Shown piece after piece: positions 26,401 to 34,016 of a DNA stretch of 49,297 nt. Position 1 is the first letter of the stretch, and the number at the start of each line of letters is the position of its first letter. Where the stretch lies: positions 1-49,297 of the forward strand of contig CALVWN010000045.1 of NCBI GenBank assembly GCA_944367415.1, read 5' to 3'. Below the pieces are notes generated by a model that searched no databases, was not told the origin of the DNA, and saw nothing but the letters and a program-made list of their open reading frames with translations. The DNA is from an uncultured Clostridia bacterium (GTDB lineage Bacteria > Bacillota > Clostridia > Christensenellales > Borkfalkiaceae). The translations under genes were made by a program, and so were the position numbers.

Positions 26401-28590
26401 TGCACGAGATGCGGCAAGGTCTACGGCTGGAAGGTGGAAGGCGTCGAAGTCGGCAAGACGGACAACTCCGTCGCATACGGCGTCACGAATGAGAAGAACG
26501 CGGCGTACAACCCCGGCGTCGGCGAACAGTACAGCGTTGTCTACAAGGGTCAGACCGTCGTGGCAAACGGCACCGCGACCTCCTCGCGTGCAGGCGTCTG
26601 GAGCGGCTTCACGGCACTCCTGTACAAGGCGGACATCTTCTTCGCCACGACCAACCTGCGTATCGACAACTATATGAACTATGCTGCCGGTCAGTCCGGT
26701 ACGATCAACGAGTACGGGTTTGCCTTCACGAGCAGAGTCACGAGCACCGTCACCATCGACCAGGCGCAGGAAGCCATGAATGCTGCAGGCGGCGCGCCCG
26801 CTTCCATCGTCTGGGATTGGTCGGATGCCTCTCAGATCGTCGTCACGATGTCTGTCACCACGGTCTACGGCGACTATGTGTGCGAGTACACGTTCAAGCC
26901 TGCTTCGGGCGACGAGTTTGAAGAGAACTGGTACTCCATCGGCATTGCGCCCGACGGCGGCTCCTTCACGGGCACCATCACGGCATCGGGCAGCGAGGCG
27001 ACCAATTTCAACATGGCAAAAGAGCATCGCGACCTTCCCATCGAGTATGATAAGGACGGCGCGTTCGAGATCGGTACGGAAGGCAACGGAACGGGTTGGA
27101 GCGCGAAAGAGCATACGCTTCCGATCAACAAGGGCGAAAAGCTCGTCATGAGCGGGCCTATGACGTCTGCCGGCGTCAGCCAGTGGCAGGCTCCCAGCGT
27201 CGGCATTTACAGTGGCGCCTCCGCCGTTGGTATGATGCGTCCGGACAATTACGTCCTGGAAAACAACTATGCCTCCATCAGCATTGCGGTCGCGGCACAG
27301 CCTTCCAGAACCGATTGGGAGCAGGTCAGCAAGATCCTTGCAAATTGTACGGCAACGTACACCATCGACTTCTCGGACGAGAGCAAGATCGTCGTGACCA
27401 TGCAGTATGTCAGCGAGGAAGAGGGCACCTTTACGATGACCTACACCCTGACTTCCACGAGCGGGGCGCTGGCAGACAAGTATTCGATCGACTTCTCCTG
27501 CGACAACTGCTATGTGAACTTCGAGAACTTCGAGAGAATTGCGGCGCACGAGCACGTCTACAGCACGACGACCGACCGCTGCGAGATCTGCGACAATCTC
27601 AACCCCAACCACGGCAACGTGGAAGCGGGCGGACTTGCGCACAACTATGTGGACGGCGTCTGCACGATCTGCGGACAGCTTGATTCGGCACACGAGCACA
27701 GCTACAGCACGGAGCCCGGCGAAGGGTACGGCTACTGCGTCTGCGGAGAGCTCGATCCCAACCACGGAACGGATGCCGGTACGCCTCATATCGATACGGA
27801 CGAGAACGGCATTTGCGACGCGTGCGATGAGCTGATGCCCGACCATGTGCACAGCTACAGCACGACGCCCGGCGAAGGGTACGGCTACTGCGTCTGCGGA
27901 CAGTTCGATCCCAACCACGGAACGGATGCCGGTACGCCTCATATCGATGAGAACGAAGACGGTATTTGCGATGCTTGTGAAGCAGCAATGGCGGGTCATC
28001 AGCACGTTTATGTGAACTATATTTGCACTGCATGCAAGGCTGTGGACACCGCATCTTTGGATGCTCTTGCAACGACGTCTCATGCCGTAACGAACAACGA
28101 TACGAGTGAGGATTGGTGGAACGGAAATACTGCCGACATTGCTACGGTATCGGGCGATTTCGTCGTCAAGATGACCTTTACCAATACCAAGGCAAATCCG
28201 GGAACTGTTCTCGAACTGCAGATCGGAGCGGATTATTTCGATTTCAATATTGCAGATTCTGCGGCAGGCTGGACAGCCGGGGATATGTGGGGAACCTTGG
28301 CCGGTACCGTGACCAATGCGAATTTCTATGAGGTCGGTACGAGACCTGCCGATGGTTCCTGGAACGGTGAATTTACCGTCTATCTTTGGAGAGACGGGGC
28401 GGAGTTCCACGTTTACTATACGTTTACCCCGGCGGGCGGAGACGCTGTAACGTATGCGGTTCTCTACACAAAGACGGATTTCAATACGGGCGAGGCAATT
28501 TATAGAGTTGTCGGCAACCCTGCGAATCAGACTTTCACGGTTGTGACCGGAACCATTCCCGATACGACCGCGGCCGGACAGGATGAGTAA
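23479..28590 (+). CDS. Very large surface lipoprotein with Cys/His modules
   Basis: A 1703-residue exported protein. The signal peptide ends in the lipobox LFAC (cysteine about residue 18), so it should be lipid-anchored outside the membrane. Most of the chain is Thr/Gly/Asp-rich and beta-like, suggesting stacked binding domains. Cys/His modules (an H-x-Y/F start followed by C-x-C or C-x-x-C) occur near the N-terminus (CACG), in the middle (CTRCG) and as a cluster near 1355-1530 (CEIC, CTICG, CVCG, CDAC, CVCG, CDAC, CTAC). Two 51-residue units (27697-28002) are near-identical. The last 190 codons use visibly more A/T-ending codons than the rest. A GGGGGAGG site precedes ATG 23479 by 12 nt; ATG 23440 is possible but would put 13 residues ahead of the signal peptide. 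Ligand unknown. Confidence 0.85.
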   Translation: MRKLKVSLLLLFSMVLSLCLFACAPETETRQIARASVISASITLTDTETADEATRQTAFDNAVQNVRIRIFFTDDSSPMEVLGDGLEFDTSAVSWGTVGVYYATITPKATEEYTNDNNVSLVDALEVRIDHSFGEPDENGEAVCACGATKTVTSLPSGSYETLKIGGFHGAPTNDTSKGDLKQIKPFGTTESGDVVNSFTAGTIRKGSSIVIEGSVQSSGSDNVWYYPNLGIALREYTEESPFLSSSDYNGEQGMSVIVRNDGWVLMNGIGNSPRLLAALAGGQSEAVNYGSHTGAGKPTVTLPFDYDPANMPADTSTWGDWAVYSSGTKATSGDYSETQNIRITYSFRADNVIEITNENTTKNVSLIARIKVPAAYENVSFDTVLHGENVTYRLTSVTTIEQEKLESVTFNGFDSDAKVNYVAGEAINLADFDGRLQIKYVNNDVLVEPDSFELQAFRGELAEGATEPAEDAAGWTTLDENTGLLATDTFFRIAVTVGNTTAYDPVKLGDEGFLQKIAPNSVSDVYGYAIEYNGAVYDSTAYASIGFAADATADNVAISPVGIATRSDVIEGCDGYLALRIYGSGFGTAQADANAIIVAQAEDYIDVIVGVGAADKVTITGAQTTPIVIDLAGVQLPGYTLNSAAIAVEGYTGALTTIPVNTGAEVTLTYAIDADAAEEILFGTSTVTRNMGTVADFVAGEVARFAYAYDATYEDGVFTLTFTVPAAPTAAEAVTIYINDPTTGVTSSEVFYYGAPVAAEDNGDVITLDNGYSAYITADSSNIYYYVLLEKETLTEADIKLGDLWLNVNGGAMANLGNINLGFTYANGAVATSSSSVVGAAGVFGTTDDANDIDHGFLFVGRIAVSGFGIATGAEEWYFQIMADPAEDAQSGIYKVTVGEKVVTVTDVPDSTEEPSVLVEATCTTDGVFGNAIRNADGDIVFIYNATIIPGEHVYAEDAEYKGIEGYTYSEGECTRCGKVYGWKVEGVEVGKTDNSVAYGVTNEKNAAYNPGVGEQYSVVYKGQTVVANGTATSSRAGVWSGFTALLYKADIFFATTNLRIDNYMNYAAGQSGTINEYGFAFTSRVTSTVTIDQAQEAMNAAGGAPASIVWDWSDASQIVVTMSVTTVYGDYVCEYTFKPASGDEFEENWYSIGIAPDGGSFTGTITASGSEATNFNMAKEHRDLPIEYDKDGAFEIGTEGNGTGWSAKEHTLPINKGEKLVMSGPMTSAGVSQWQAPSVGIYSGASAVGMMRPDNYVLENNYASISIAVAAQPSRTDWEQVSKILANCTATYTIDFSDESKIVVTMQYVSEEEGTFTMTYTLTSTSGALADKYSIDFSCDNCYVNFENFERIAAHEHVYSTTTDRCEICDNLNPNHGNVEAGGLAHNYVDGVCTICGQLDSAHEHSYSTEPGEGYGYCVCGELDPNHGTDAGTPHIDTDENGICDACDELMPDHVHSYSTTPGEGYGYCVCGQFDPNHGTDAGTPHIDENEDGICDACEAAMAGHQHVYVNYICTACKAVDTASLDALATTSHAVTNNDTSEDWWNGNTADIATVSGDFVVKMTFTNTKANPGTVLELQIGADYFDFNIADSAAGWTAGDMWGTLAGTVTNANFYEVGTRPADGSWNGEFTVYLWRDGAEFHVYYTFTPAGGDAVTYAVLYTKTDFNTGEAIYRVVGNPANQTFTVVTGTIPDTTAAGQDE
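27697..28002 (+). repeat. Tandem 153-bp coding repeat (two units) in the large lipoprotein
   Basis: Units 27697-27849 and 27850-28002 each encode HSYST, PGEGYGYCVCG, DPNHGTDAGTPHID and GICDAC. They are nearly identical at DNA level over their first two thirds, which indicates recent duplication. Confidence 0.85.
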
Positions 28591-28624
28591 AGCAACTTAA
28601 TTTCAGCGAAAGCTGAAGGAACAC

Positions 28625-28654
28625 AAAAGGCCTACCCACTCGGGTAGGCTTTTT
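28625..28654 (+). terminator. Intrinsic terminator after the lipoprotein gene
   Basis: Stem GCCTACCC / GGGTAGGC extended by A-T pairs, loop ACTC, T-tail. Confidence 0.9.
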
Positions 28655-28661
28655 GCTGCTC

Positions 28662-29050
28662 TCCGCCCCCTCGGGGAAAAACAGTTTTTCGTTGCCCCCC
28701 GCCTCCCTCGCCTTCCTCGCCTCTCTCGGAGAGGGAGGTGCCCCGTAGGGGCGGAAGGAGTTGCTATAATTTCCTCTTCTTGCCCTCCCTGTACAAGGGA
28801 GGGTGGCGCGCAGCGCCGGGAGGGTTGTTTGCTTTTGCGCCGCCGAGATGGGTGCCCCGTAAGGGCGGGAGGGTTGTTACTTGCGAAATAACGCCGAGTC
28901 GGAATATTTTACAACCCCTCCGCCTCGGGTTCCCTCGGCACCTCCCCTTACACAGGGGAGGCGGGGGATTTGCCTCCTTCAGTCACTTCGTGACGGCTCC
29001 TGGCAACTCCTTCAGGCGCTCCGCGCCAGCTCCCTCGGAGAGGGAGCCGT
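28662..29050. repeat. Cluster of REP-like imperfect palindromes
   Basis: About 390 bp of non-coding sequence made of GC-rich palindromes: CCCTCCCT/AGGGAGGG (28783-28803), GGCGC/GCGCC next to it (28805-28817), CCTCCCCT/AGGGGAGG (28941-28961), GTCAC/GTGAC (28982-28992), GGCGC/GCGCC (29015-29027), GCTCCCTC/GAGGGAGC (29029-29047), and the recurring phrase GTGCCCCGTAGGGGCGG or a variant (28738, 28852). Units occur in both orientations. No reading frame here looks coding. Confidence 0.75.
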
Positions 29051-29124
29051 TCTTGTCCCATCGGTAGATAGGGGGCAGCGCCGTCAAAAAAAGTAAAATC
29101 TTCGCGAAATGCTCCGAAAATCGA

Positions 29125-29153
29125 TTGACACCCTGCGGGGTTTGTGCTAAACT
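29125..29153 (+). promoter_or_regulatory. Promoter for rpmG-secE-nusG
   Basis: TTGACA (29125-29130), 17 bp, TAAACT (29148-29153). The leader holds a short CACC/GGTG hairpin followed by seven T (29162-29187), which might act as a weak attenuator. Confidence 0.8.
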
Positions 29154-29204
29154 ATGCTTACGCACCGAGAGGGGTGTAATTTTTTTGTATGGAGTTTTTG
29201 ACCC

Positions 29205-29369
29205 ATGGCTACCAAATCCACGAGAATGAAGATCACGTTCGAGTGCACGGAGTGCAAGAACCGTAACTACGACAGCTTCAAAAATAAGCGCAACGATCCC
29301 GACCGTCTCGAGCTGAAAAAGTATTGCCCTACCTGCAAGAAGCACACGGTTCACAAGGAATCCAAGTAA
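29205..29369 (+). CDS. rpmG: 50S ribosomal protein L33
   Basis: A 54-residue L33 ([20 protein letters not shown] at the start). It carries two CxxC pairs (CTEC and CPTC), the zinc-binding form of the protein, and the typical [16 protein letters not shown] stretch. It stands directly before secE and nusG, the usual place in Firmicutes. A weak GGAG lies 10 nt upstream of the ATG. Confidence 0.95.
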   Translation: MATKSTRMKITFECTECKNRNYDSFKNKRNDPDRLELKKYCPTCKKHTVHKESK

Positions 29370-29395
29370 GCTCATACGCGCAGAGGGGAAATATC

Positions 29396-29707
29396 ATGTC
29401 GAAAAAGGATAAAGATCTGCAGGAGAACGCAAAGGGCGACGTCAAGAAGAGCGACGTCAAGGCAGACGCGCCCCGCAAGGCGTCCAAGCAGGATAAAAAC
29501 AAGAAGCCCAACATCTTCGTTCGCATGGGGCGCAAGATCAAGGAGACGTTCTCCGAGCTCAAGCGTGTGACCTGGCCGACCTTCGGCAAGGCGCTCAAGG
29601 CGACGGGGGTGGTGCTCGTCATCGTGCTCATCTTCACCGTCATCGTCACGGGCATCAACTACGGTCTTTCGGAACTGCTCGATCTCATGGTAAGCACGGG
29701 GGCTTGA
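29396..29707 (+). CDS. secE: Preprotein translocase subunit SecE
   Basis: A 103-residue SecE, an essential part of the SecYEG channel. A charged, Lys-rich N-terminal extension of about 45 residues precedes the conserved amphipathic stretch FSELKRVTWPTFGKALKAT and a single membrane helix (about 70-93). ATG 29396 follows AGGGG; codons upstream in the same frame overlap rpmG and are not used. Confidence 0.95.
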   Translation: MSKKDKDLQENAKGDVKKSDVKADAPRKASKQDKNKKPNIFVRMGRKIKETFSELKRVTWPTFGKALKATGVVLVIVLIFTVIVTGINYGLSELLDLMVSTGA

Positions 29708-29708
29708 C

Positions 29709-30278
29709 ATGGCAAACGTCGATACCGAACCGAAATGGTATATCCTTCACACATACTCGGGCTATGAGGCGATGGTGAAGGAGAGCCTGTTGCGGCTCAT
29801 CGAAAACAACAACCTTCAGGACAGCATCGTCGACATCAAGATCCCGATGGAACAGACCATCGAGGAGCGTGCGAACGGCAAAAAGAAGGTTGTCGAACGC
29901 AAGCTGCTGCCCTGCTACGTCTTCATCAAGATGATCTATTCCAACCAGCTCTGGTATCTGGTGACGAATACGCGCGGCGTGACGGGGTTCTGCGGCCCGC
30001 AGGGGCGTCCGCAGCCCATGAAGGAGGACGAGATCCGCAAGATGCGTCTTGAGGAGTACGTCGTCAACGCCGATTTCAAGCCGGGCGACCGCGTCTCCAT
30101 CGACAACGGGCCTCTGGAGGGCTTTATCGGCACCATCCGCGAGGTCAACGACGAGACGCAGCACGCCAAGGTGACCATCGTCATGTTCGGCAGGGAACAG
30201 GACGTCGAGGTCGAGTATGTGCAGATGCAGAAGATCTCGCCCGACGCGACCGAACTTCCCGCACCGGAAGAAAATTAA
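29709..30278 (+). CDS. nusG: Transcription termination/antitermination protein NusG
   Basis: A 189-residue NusG. The NGN domain begins KWYILHTYSGYE and the C-terminal KOW domain contains FKPGDRVSIDNGPLEGFIG. It binds RNA polymerase and couples it to the ribosome or Rho. It starts one base after the secE stop. Confidence 0.96.
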   Translation: MANVDTEPKWYILHTYSGYEAMVKESLLRLIENNNLQDSIVDIKIPMEQTIEERANGKKKVVERKLLPCYVFIKMIYSNQLWYLVTNTRGVTGFCGPQGRPQPMKEDEIRKMRLEEYVVNADFKPGDRVSIDNGPLEGFIGTIREVNDETQHAKVTIVMFGREQDVEVEYVQMQKISPDATELPAPEEN

Positions 30279-30288
30279 ACGGTCATAC

Positions 30289-30307
30289 CTCTCCGCAGGG
30301 CGGAGAG
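30289..30307 (+). other. Short hairpin after nusG
   Basis: Stem CTCTCCGC / GCGGAGAG with loop AGG and no T-run. It may pause or protect the transcript between nusG and rplK. Confidence 0.4.
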
Positions 30308-30318
30308 TGTGATATATC

Positions 30319-30366
30319 GTGGGAGAGGCGGTAAATCCATTTCACCTGCCGCCTTGCAAGTACCAC
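30319..30366 (+). promoter_or_regulatory. Ribosomal protein L1 mRNA-binding element upstream of rplK
   Basis: GTGGGAG (30319-30325) pairs toward ACCAC (30362-30366) around an inner stem GGCGG/CCGCC. The strand motifs match the L1-binding site of 23S rRNA and known L1 leader elements, so L1 would repress translation of rplK-rplA. Confidence 0.65.
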
Positions 30367-30384
30367 AATCGGAGGAAGCAAATT

Positions 30385-30810
30385 ATGGCAAAGAAAGTAA
30401 CCGCGGTCGTCAAACTGCAGCTCCCCGCCGGAAAGGCGACGCCCGGCCCTCCCGTCGGTTCGACGCTCGGCCCGCACGGCATCAACATTCCTGGCTTTAC
30501 CAAGGAGTTCAACGCCAAGACGGCAGGACAGGAGGGGCTGATCATCCCCGTCGTGATGACGATCTATCAGGATCGTTCCTTCACGTTCGTCTTAAAGACT
30601 CCGCCCGCACCCGTTCTCATCAAGAAGGCGCTGGGACTCGAGACGGCAAGCGCGACCCCCAACAAAGTCAAGGTGGGCAAGCTCACCAAGGCGCAGGTGG
30701 AGGAGATCGCCAAGACCAAGCTGCCCGATCTCAACTGCACGTCGCGCGAGAGCGCGATGAGCAGGATCAAGGGTACCGCCCGCAGCATGGGCATCACCGT
30801 CGAGGAGTGA
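30385..30810 (+). CDS. rplK: 50S ribosomal protein L11
   Basis: A 141-residue L11. The N-terminal domain has the [18 protein letters not shown] signature, and the C-terminal rRNA-binding domain ends [12 protein letters not shown]. It is the substrate of PrmA (2269). The site GGAGG lies 9-13 nt before ATG 30385. Confidence 0.97.
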   Translation: MAKKVTAVVKLQLPAGKATPGPPVGSTLGPHGINIPGFTKEFNAKTAGQEGLIIPVVMTIYQDRSFTFVLKTPPAPVLIKKALGLETASATPNKVKVGKLTKAQVEEIAKTKLPDLNCTSRESAMSRIKGTARSMGITVEE

Positions 30811-30839
30811 GTGGGAGAGAGGTTTCTCGCTAAGACCAC
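30811..30839 (+). promoter_or_regulatory. Second L1 mRNA-binding element, upstream of rplA
   Basis: GTGGGAG (30811-30817) and GACCAC (30834-30839) flank GAGAGGTTTCTC, giving two short helices with an asymmetric loop, as at 30319. It begins directly after the rplK stop codon and lies just before the rplA ribosome binding site GGGAGG. Confidence 0.65.
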
Positions 30840-30851
30840 GGGAGGTAAAGA

Positions 30852-31541
30852 ATGAAATACGGAAAAAAATACGCTGAAAGTCTCAAGGCATACGACAAGC
30901 AGCGCGCATACGACGCAGCCGAGGCGGTGGGCATCGTGCTCGGCAACGCCAAGGCAAAGTTCGATGAGACGGTGGAGCTTCACGTCCGCCTCGGCATCGA
31001 TCCCCGTCAGGCAGACCAGCAGGTCAGAGGCGTGCTCGTCCTTCCCAACGGCACGGGCAAGACGAAGAAAGTCCTCGTCATCGCCAAGGGCGAAAAGGCG
31101 GACGCGGCGGCTGCCGCAGGCGCTGATTTCGTCGGCGCGGAGGAGATGATCCAGAAGATCCAGACGGAGAACTGGTTCGGTTTCGACGTCATGATCACGA
31201 CGCCCGACATGATGGGTATGGTCGGCCGCATCGGTCGTATCCTCGGCCCCAAGGGCCTCATGCCCAACCCCAAGTCCGGCACGGTCACGCCCGACGTCGT
31301 CAAGGCAGTGCAGGAAGTCAAAGCAGGTAAGGTCGAGTACCGTCTCGACAAGACCGCTATCATCCACTGCCCCATCGGCAAGAAGAGCTTCGGGAACGAG
31401 AAGATCCTCGAGAACTTCAACGCGCTGATGGACGCGATCGTCCGCGCAAAGCCCGCCGCAGCCAAGGGTCAGTACGTCAAGAGCGTCACGCTCACTTCGA
31501 CGATGGGCCCCGGCGTCAAGGTCAGCTACAACAAGGGTTGA
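30852..31541 (+). CDS. rplA: 50S ribosomal protein L1
   Basis: A 229-residue L1 of normal length, with the family core [21 protein letters not shown]. It forms the L1 stalk and is the probable autoregulator acting on the two RNA elements before rplK and rplA. Confidence 0.97.
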   Translation: MKYGKKYAESLKAYDKQRAYDAAEAVGIVLGNAKAKFDETVELHVRLGIDPRQADQQVRGVLVLPNGTGKTKKVLVIAKGEKADAAAAAGADFVGAEEMIQKIQTENWFGFDVMITTPDMMGMVGRIGRILGPKGLMPNPKSGTVTPDVVKAVQEVKAGKVEYRLDKTAIIHCPIGKKSFGNEKILENFNALMDAIVRAKPAAAKGQYVKSVTLTSTMGPGVKVSYNKG

Positions 31542-31564
31542 CCGAAAAAGGGGCGAAAAATCGC

Positions 31565-31594
31565 TTGACTTTTTTTCGCGCCCTGTGCTACAAT
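31565..31594 (+). promoter_or_regulatory. Promoter for rplJ-rplL
   Basis: TTGACT (31565-31570), 18 bp, TACAAT (31589-31594). The -35 box lies in the loop of an imperfect stem (GGGCGAAAAA with TTTTTT-CG-CGCCC, 31551-31583). Confidence 0.75.
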
Positions 31595-31602
31595 ACCAAT
31601 AT

Positions 31603-31703
31603 ACCGCAGACAACGGGTGCTTTACCGCTCAATATCCCGTCGAGGTAGGAAATAATTCTTTGCGAATGTACTTCCGTACCCGTCTGCGGTGCGGAAGTTT
31701 TTT
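31603..31703 (+). ncRNA. Ribosomal protein L10 leader with attenuator
   Basis: CCGCAGAC (31604-31611) can pair with GTCTGCGG (31682-31689). That pairing is incompatible with the terminator stem ACTTCCGTACC / GGTGCGGAAGT (31670-31698), which is followed by six T. This is the design of the L10 leader, where the L10-L12 complex binds and favours termination. Confidence 0.8.
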
Positions 31704-31738
31704 ATTCGGCTCCCGGACGGGAGTTTACGGAGGTAACT

Positions 31739-32236
31739 ATGTCGGCAAATTTTGAAGCCAAGAAAGCCGTCGTCGAAGAGATCAAGGCGAAGATCAACGA
31801 GAGCAAGTCCGTCGTCCTCGCGACGTACGACCGTCTCACCGTCGCCGAGGTCACCGCGCTCCGCGGCAAGTTCCGCGACGCCTCCTGCGAGTACAAGGTG
31901 TACAAGAACACCCTCGTCAGAAAGGCGTTCGAAGAGCTGGGCGTGACCGCATTCGACGCAGATCTCAACGGTACGACCGCTTTCGTGTTCTGCCCCGATG
32001 AGACGAGCGGATGCGCGATCATCGCAAAGGCAGTCAAGGAGACCCCCGCGCTCGCGGACAAGATCGTTCCCAAGAGCGCATACGTCGGCGGCGCCTATGT
32101 GGACGCCGAGGGCGTGAAGAAGCTCGCAGCCATCCCTTCGAGAGAGGTGCTGCTTGCCAAGATGGTCGGCTGCCTGCAGGCGCCCATCGCAAACCTTGCG
32201 TACGTCATGAACGCGATCGCAGGACAAAAATCTTAA
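31739..32236 (+). CDS. rplJ: 50S ribosomal protein L10
   Basis: A 165-residue L10. It starts with the usual KKAVVEEIKAKI helix and contains TVAEVTALRGKFR and YKVYKNTLVRKA. It anchors L12 dimers on the ribosome stalk and feeds back on the leader at 31603. GGAGG lies 5 nt before the ATG. Confidence 0.96.
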   Translation: MSANFEAKKAVVEEIKAKINESKSVVLATYDRLTVAEVTALRGKFRDASCEYKVYKNTLVRKAFEELGVTAFDADLNGTTAFVFCPDETSGCAIIAKAVKETPALADKIVPKSAYVGGAYVDAEGVKKLAAIPSREVLLAKMVGCLQAPIANLAYVMNAIAGQKS

Positions 32237-32260
32237 AATTTTATCAAGGAGACAAACACA

Positions 32261-32632
32261 ATGGACGTTCAGAAGTTTATCGAAGAAGTCAAGGCGATGA
32301 CCGTTGTCGAGCTCAACGAGTTCGTCAAGGCGCTTGAGGAGGAGTTCGGCGTTTCCGCTGCCGCTCCCGTTGCCGTTGCCGGCGCTGCAGGCGCTGCAGA
32401 GGCCGCTCCCGCAGAGGAGGAGAAGACGGAGTTCAACATCGTCCTCAAGGATTTCGGCGCAAACAAGATCGCCGTCATCAAGGCAGTCCGCGAGTTCACG
32501 GGCCTCGGCCTTGCAGAGGCAAAGAAGGCTGTCGAGGGTCTCGGCGTGCTCAAGGAAGCTGTTCCGAAGGCAGACGCAGAGGCCGCTGTCGCCAAGCTCA
32601 AGGAAGCAGGCGCTACGGCAGTTCTCGAGTAA
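32261..32632 (+). CDS. rplL: 50S ribosomal protein L7/L12
   Basis: A 123-residue L7/L12: N-terminal dimerisation helices, an Ala-rich hinge (about 38-52) and the C-terminal factor-binding domain with [21 protein letters not shown] terminator follows directly, so rpoB is not downstream. Confidence 0.97.
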   Translation: MDVQKFIEEVKAMTVVELNEFVKALEEEFGVSAAAPVAVAGAAGAAEAAPAEEEKTEFNIVLKDFGANKIAVIKAVREFTGLGLAEAKKAVEGLGVLKEAVPKADAEAAVAKLKEAGATAVLE

Positions 32633-32643
32633 ATTGAGATCGC

Positions 32644-32679
32644 AAAAATCCCGAGCCATCCGCTCGGGATTTTTATTTT
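32644..32679 (+). terminator. Intrinsic terminator after rplL
   Basis: Perfect stem AAAAATCCCGAGC / GCTCGGGATTTTT with loop CATCC and a T-rich tail. Confidence 0.95.
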
Positions 32680-33017
32680 GCGGCGAATGATACGATTCCG
32701 TGCAACTTTCTGCGAGAATACAACTCATGCAAATATAGCAGGACGCCGGAATTTCAGCGGCTGCATTCGGATGAAGTTACAAGCCGTAAATGGACGTACA
32801 ATATGGAAATATGATCCGGGAAGCGGTTCCTGATCCGATTGTAAGAAGTTTTGCGCGGGGAGGGGGGTTATGGATCTCGGAACGGCGGCCGGGGGACGGC
32901 GCGTCCGTTCTGCTTCCGACGGGCGGCGGGAGGCGCAAAAATCATTCCGATGCCCCTGAAATGCGCCTCAAATCGGGGCGGAACACACAATTTTCATTCC
33001 GAAATAGCATAAACCAC
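32680..33017. other. Intergenic region without recognised gene
   Basis: About 340 bp where rpoB would be expected. The 95-codon open frame at 32790-33077 has no ribosome binding site and mixed composition. A possible hairpin GAACGG / CCGTTC lies near 32879-32912. I see no remnant of rpoB. Confidence 0.5.
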
Positions 33018-33046
33018 TTGACGGATTGGCTTTTTCAAGGTAAAAT
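33018..33046 (+). promoter_or_regulatory. Promoter for the cyclophilin-like lipoprotein
   Basis: TTGACG (33018-33023), 17 bp, TAAAAT (33041-33046). Confidence 0.85.
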
Positions 33047-33073
33047 AAAGAGGAATCATTTGGAGTGTCATCT

Positions 33074-33982
33074 ATGAAAAAGAAACTTTTGCGCCGCGCC
33101 TTTGCGGTCGGTACCACGGCTCTCATTGCGGTCGGCTCGATGGCAATGTTCGCAGGCTGCACGACGTCCAACAATCCCGAGATCACCATTACCTATACCT
33201 TCAACGGCGAAGATTACGAGGTGGACTATATCCTCTCGCGCATCGACGCGCCCAAGACCGTCCAGCACTTCATCGAGCTTGCCGATGCGGGCTTCTATGA
33301 CGGGCTTGTCATCCACGACTATCAGTCGAACGCGCTCTATACGGGCGGCTATCGTCTGGAGACCACGGACGGGCAGAGCGAGCTGGTCGAGGTCGACTAT
33401 CTCACCGAGGTCAAGGCGCTCGAGCAGGAGAAGGGCATCACCTTCACCCAATCCGTCTGGATGGACGAAGCGCGCACGCAGCCGCTCTATGCGGTGTACG
33501 GCGAGTTCTCCAAGAACGGCGTCGAGCAGGAGAACGGCAAGGAGCTTTCCGCGACGCAGGGCGCGCTCGTCATGTACTACACCGACAAGGGAACGGGCAG
33601 CGAGCAGGTCTGGGTGCAGCGCGCGGACGGCGGCACCGACAACGACGGCGAGGAGTACCAGGCGCTCAGCTATAAGTACAACAGCGCGACGTCGCTGTTC
33701 TATACCTTTACGGGCGAGAACATCACGAGCAGCGATTCCTATTGCGTGTTCGGCATGGCGTCCGACTATGCGGGGCAGATGACGGACGGATTGCTCGCGG
33801 CGATCAACGACTATATCGACACGCTCGACGAGGACGCGTCTTTCACGACGTCGCTTACCAATCAGAAGCTCAACACCTACGATCCTTTCCGCTCGGTGCA
33901 GACGGCGGGGCTCACGGCGGATTTCCTGACGCCCATTGATATGCCCATCATCGTCAAATCGGTCGTCGTCAACAAATATTAA
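33074..33982 (+). CDS. Cyclophilin-type peptidyl-prolyl isomerase lipoprotein
   Basis: A 302-residue lipoprotein. The signal peptide ends in FAGC (lipobox, Cys about 29). The mature part starts like a cyclophilin: APKTVQHFIELADAGFYDGL, then IHDYQSNALYTGGY where cyclophilins have FHRVI and FMIQGG. The catalytic Arg of FHR is replaced (HDY), so isomerase activity is uncertain. The family assists folding of exported proteins at the outer face of the membrane. GGAG is 8 nt before ATG 33074. Confidence 0.8.
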   Translation: MKKKLLRRAFAVGTTALIAVGSMAMFAGCTTSNNPEITITYTFNGEDYEVDYILSRIDAPKTVQHFIELADAGFYDGLVIHDYQSNALYTGGYRLETTDGQSELVEVDYLTEVKALEQEKGITFTQSVWMDEARTQPLYAVYGEFSKNGVEQENGKELSATQGALVMYYTDKGTGSEQVWVQRADGGTDNDGEEYQALSYKYNSATSLFYTFTGENITSSDSYCVFGMASDYAGQMTDGLLAAINDYIDTLDEDASFTTSLTNQKLNTYDPFRSVQTAGLTADFLTPIDMPIIVKSVVVNKY

Positions 33983-33987
33983 ACTTC

Positions 33988-34014
33988 ATCCCGCGCATCT
34001 GCGCGGGATTTTTT
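33988..34014 (+). terminator. Intrinsic terminator
   Basis: Stem ATCCCGCGCA / TGCGCGGGAT, loop TC, six T. Confidence 0.95.
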
Positions 34015-34016
34015 CA

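Noticed and set aside
23509..28410. A 1633-codon open frame antisense to the large lipoprotein gene
   Set aside because: It has no ribosome binding site, no recognisable domain and Arg/Asp-rich random composition. Open antisense frames follow from strong codon bias in GC-rich genes.
28738..29067. A 109-codon frame in the REP-like region
   Set aside because: It is composed of palindromic repeats and has no credible protein composition.
32790..33077. A 95-codon frame before the cyclophilin-like lipoprotein
   Set aside because: No ribosome binding site; it runs across the promoter of the next gene.
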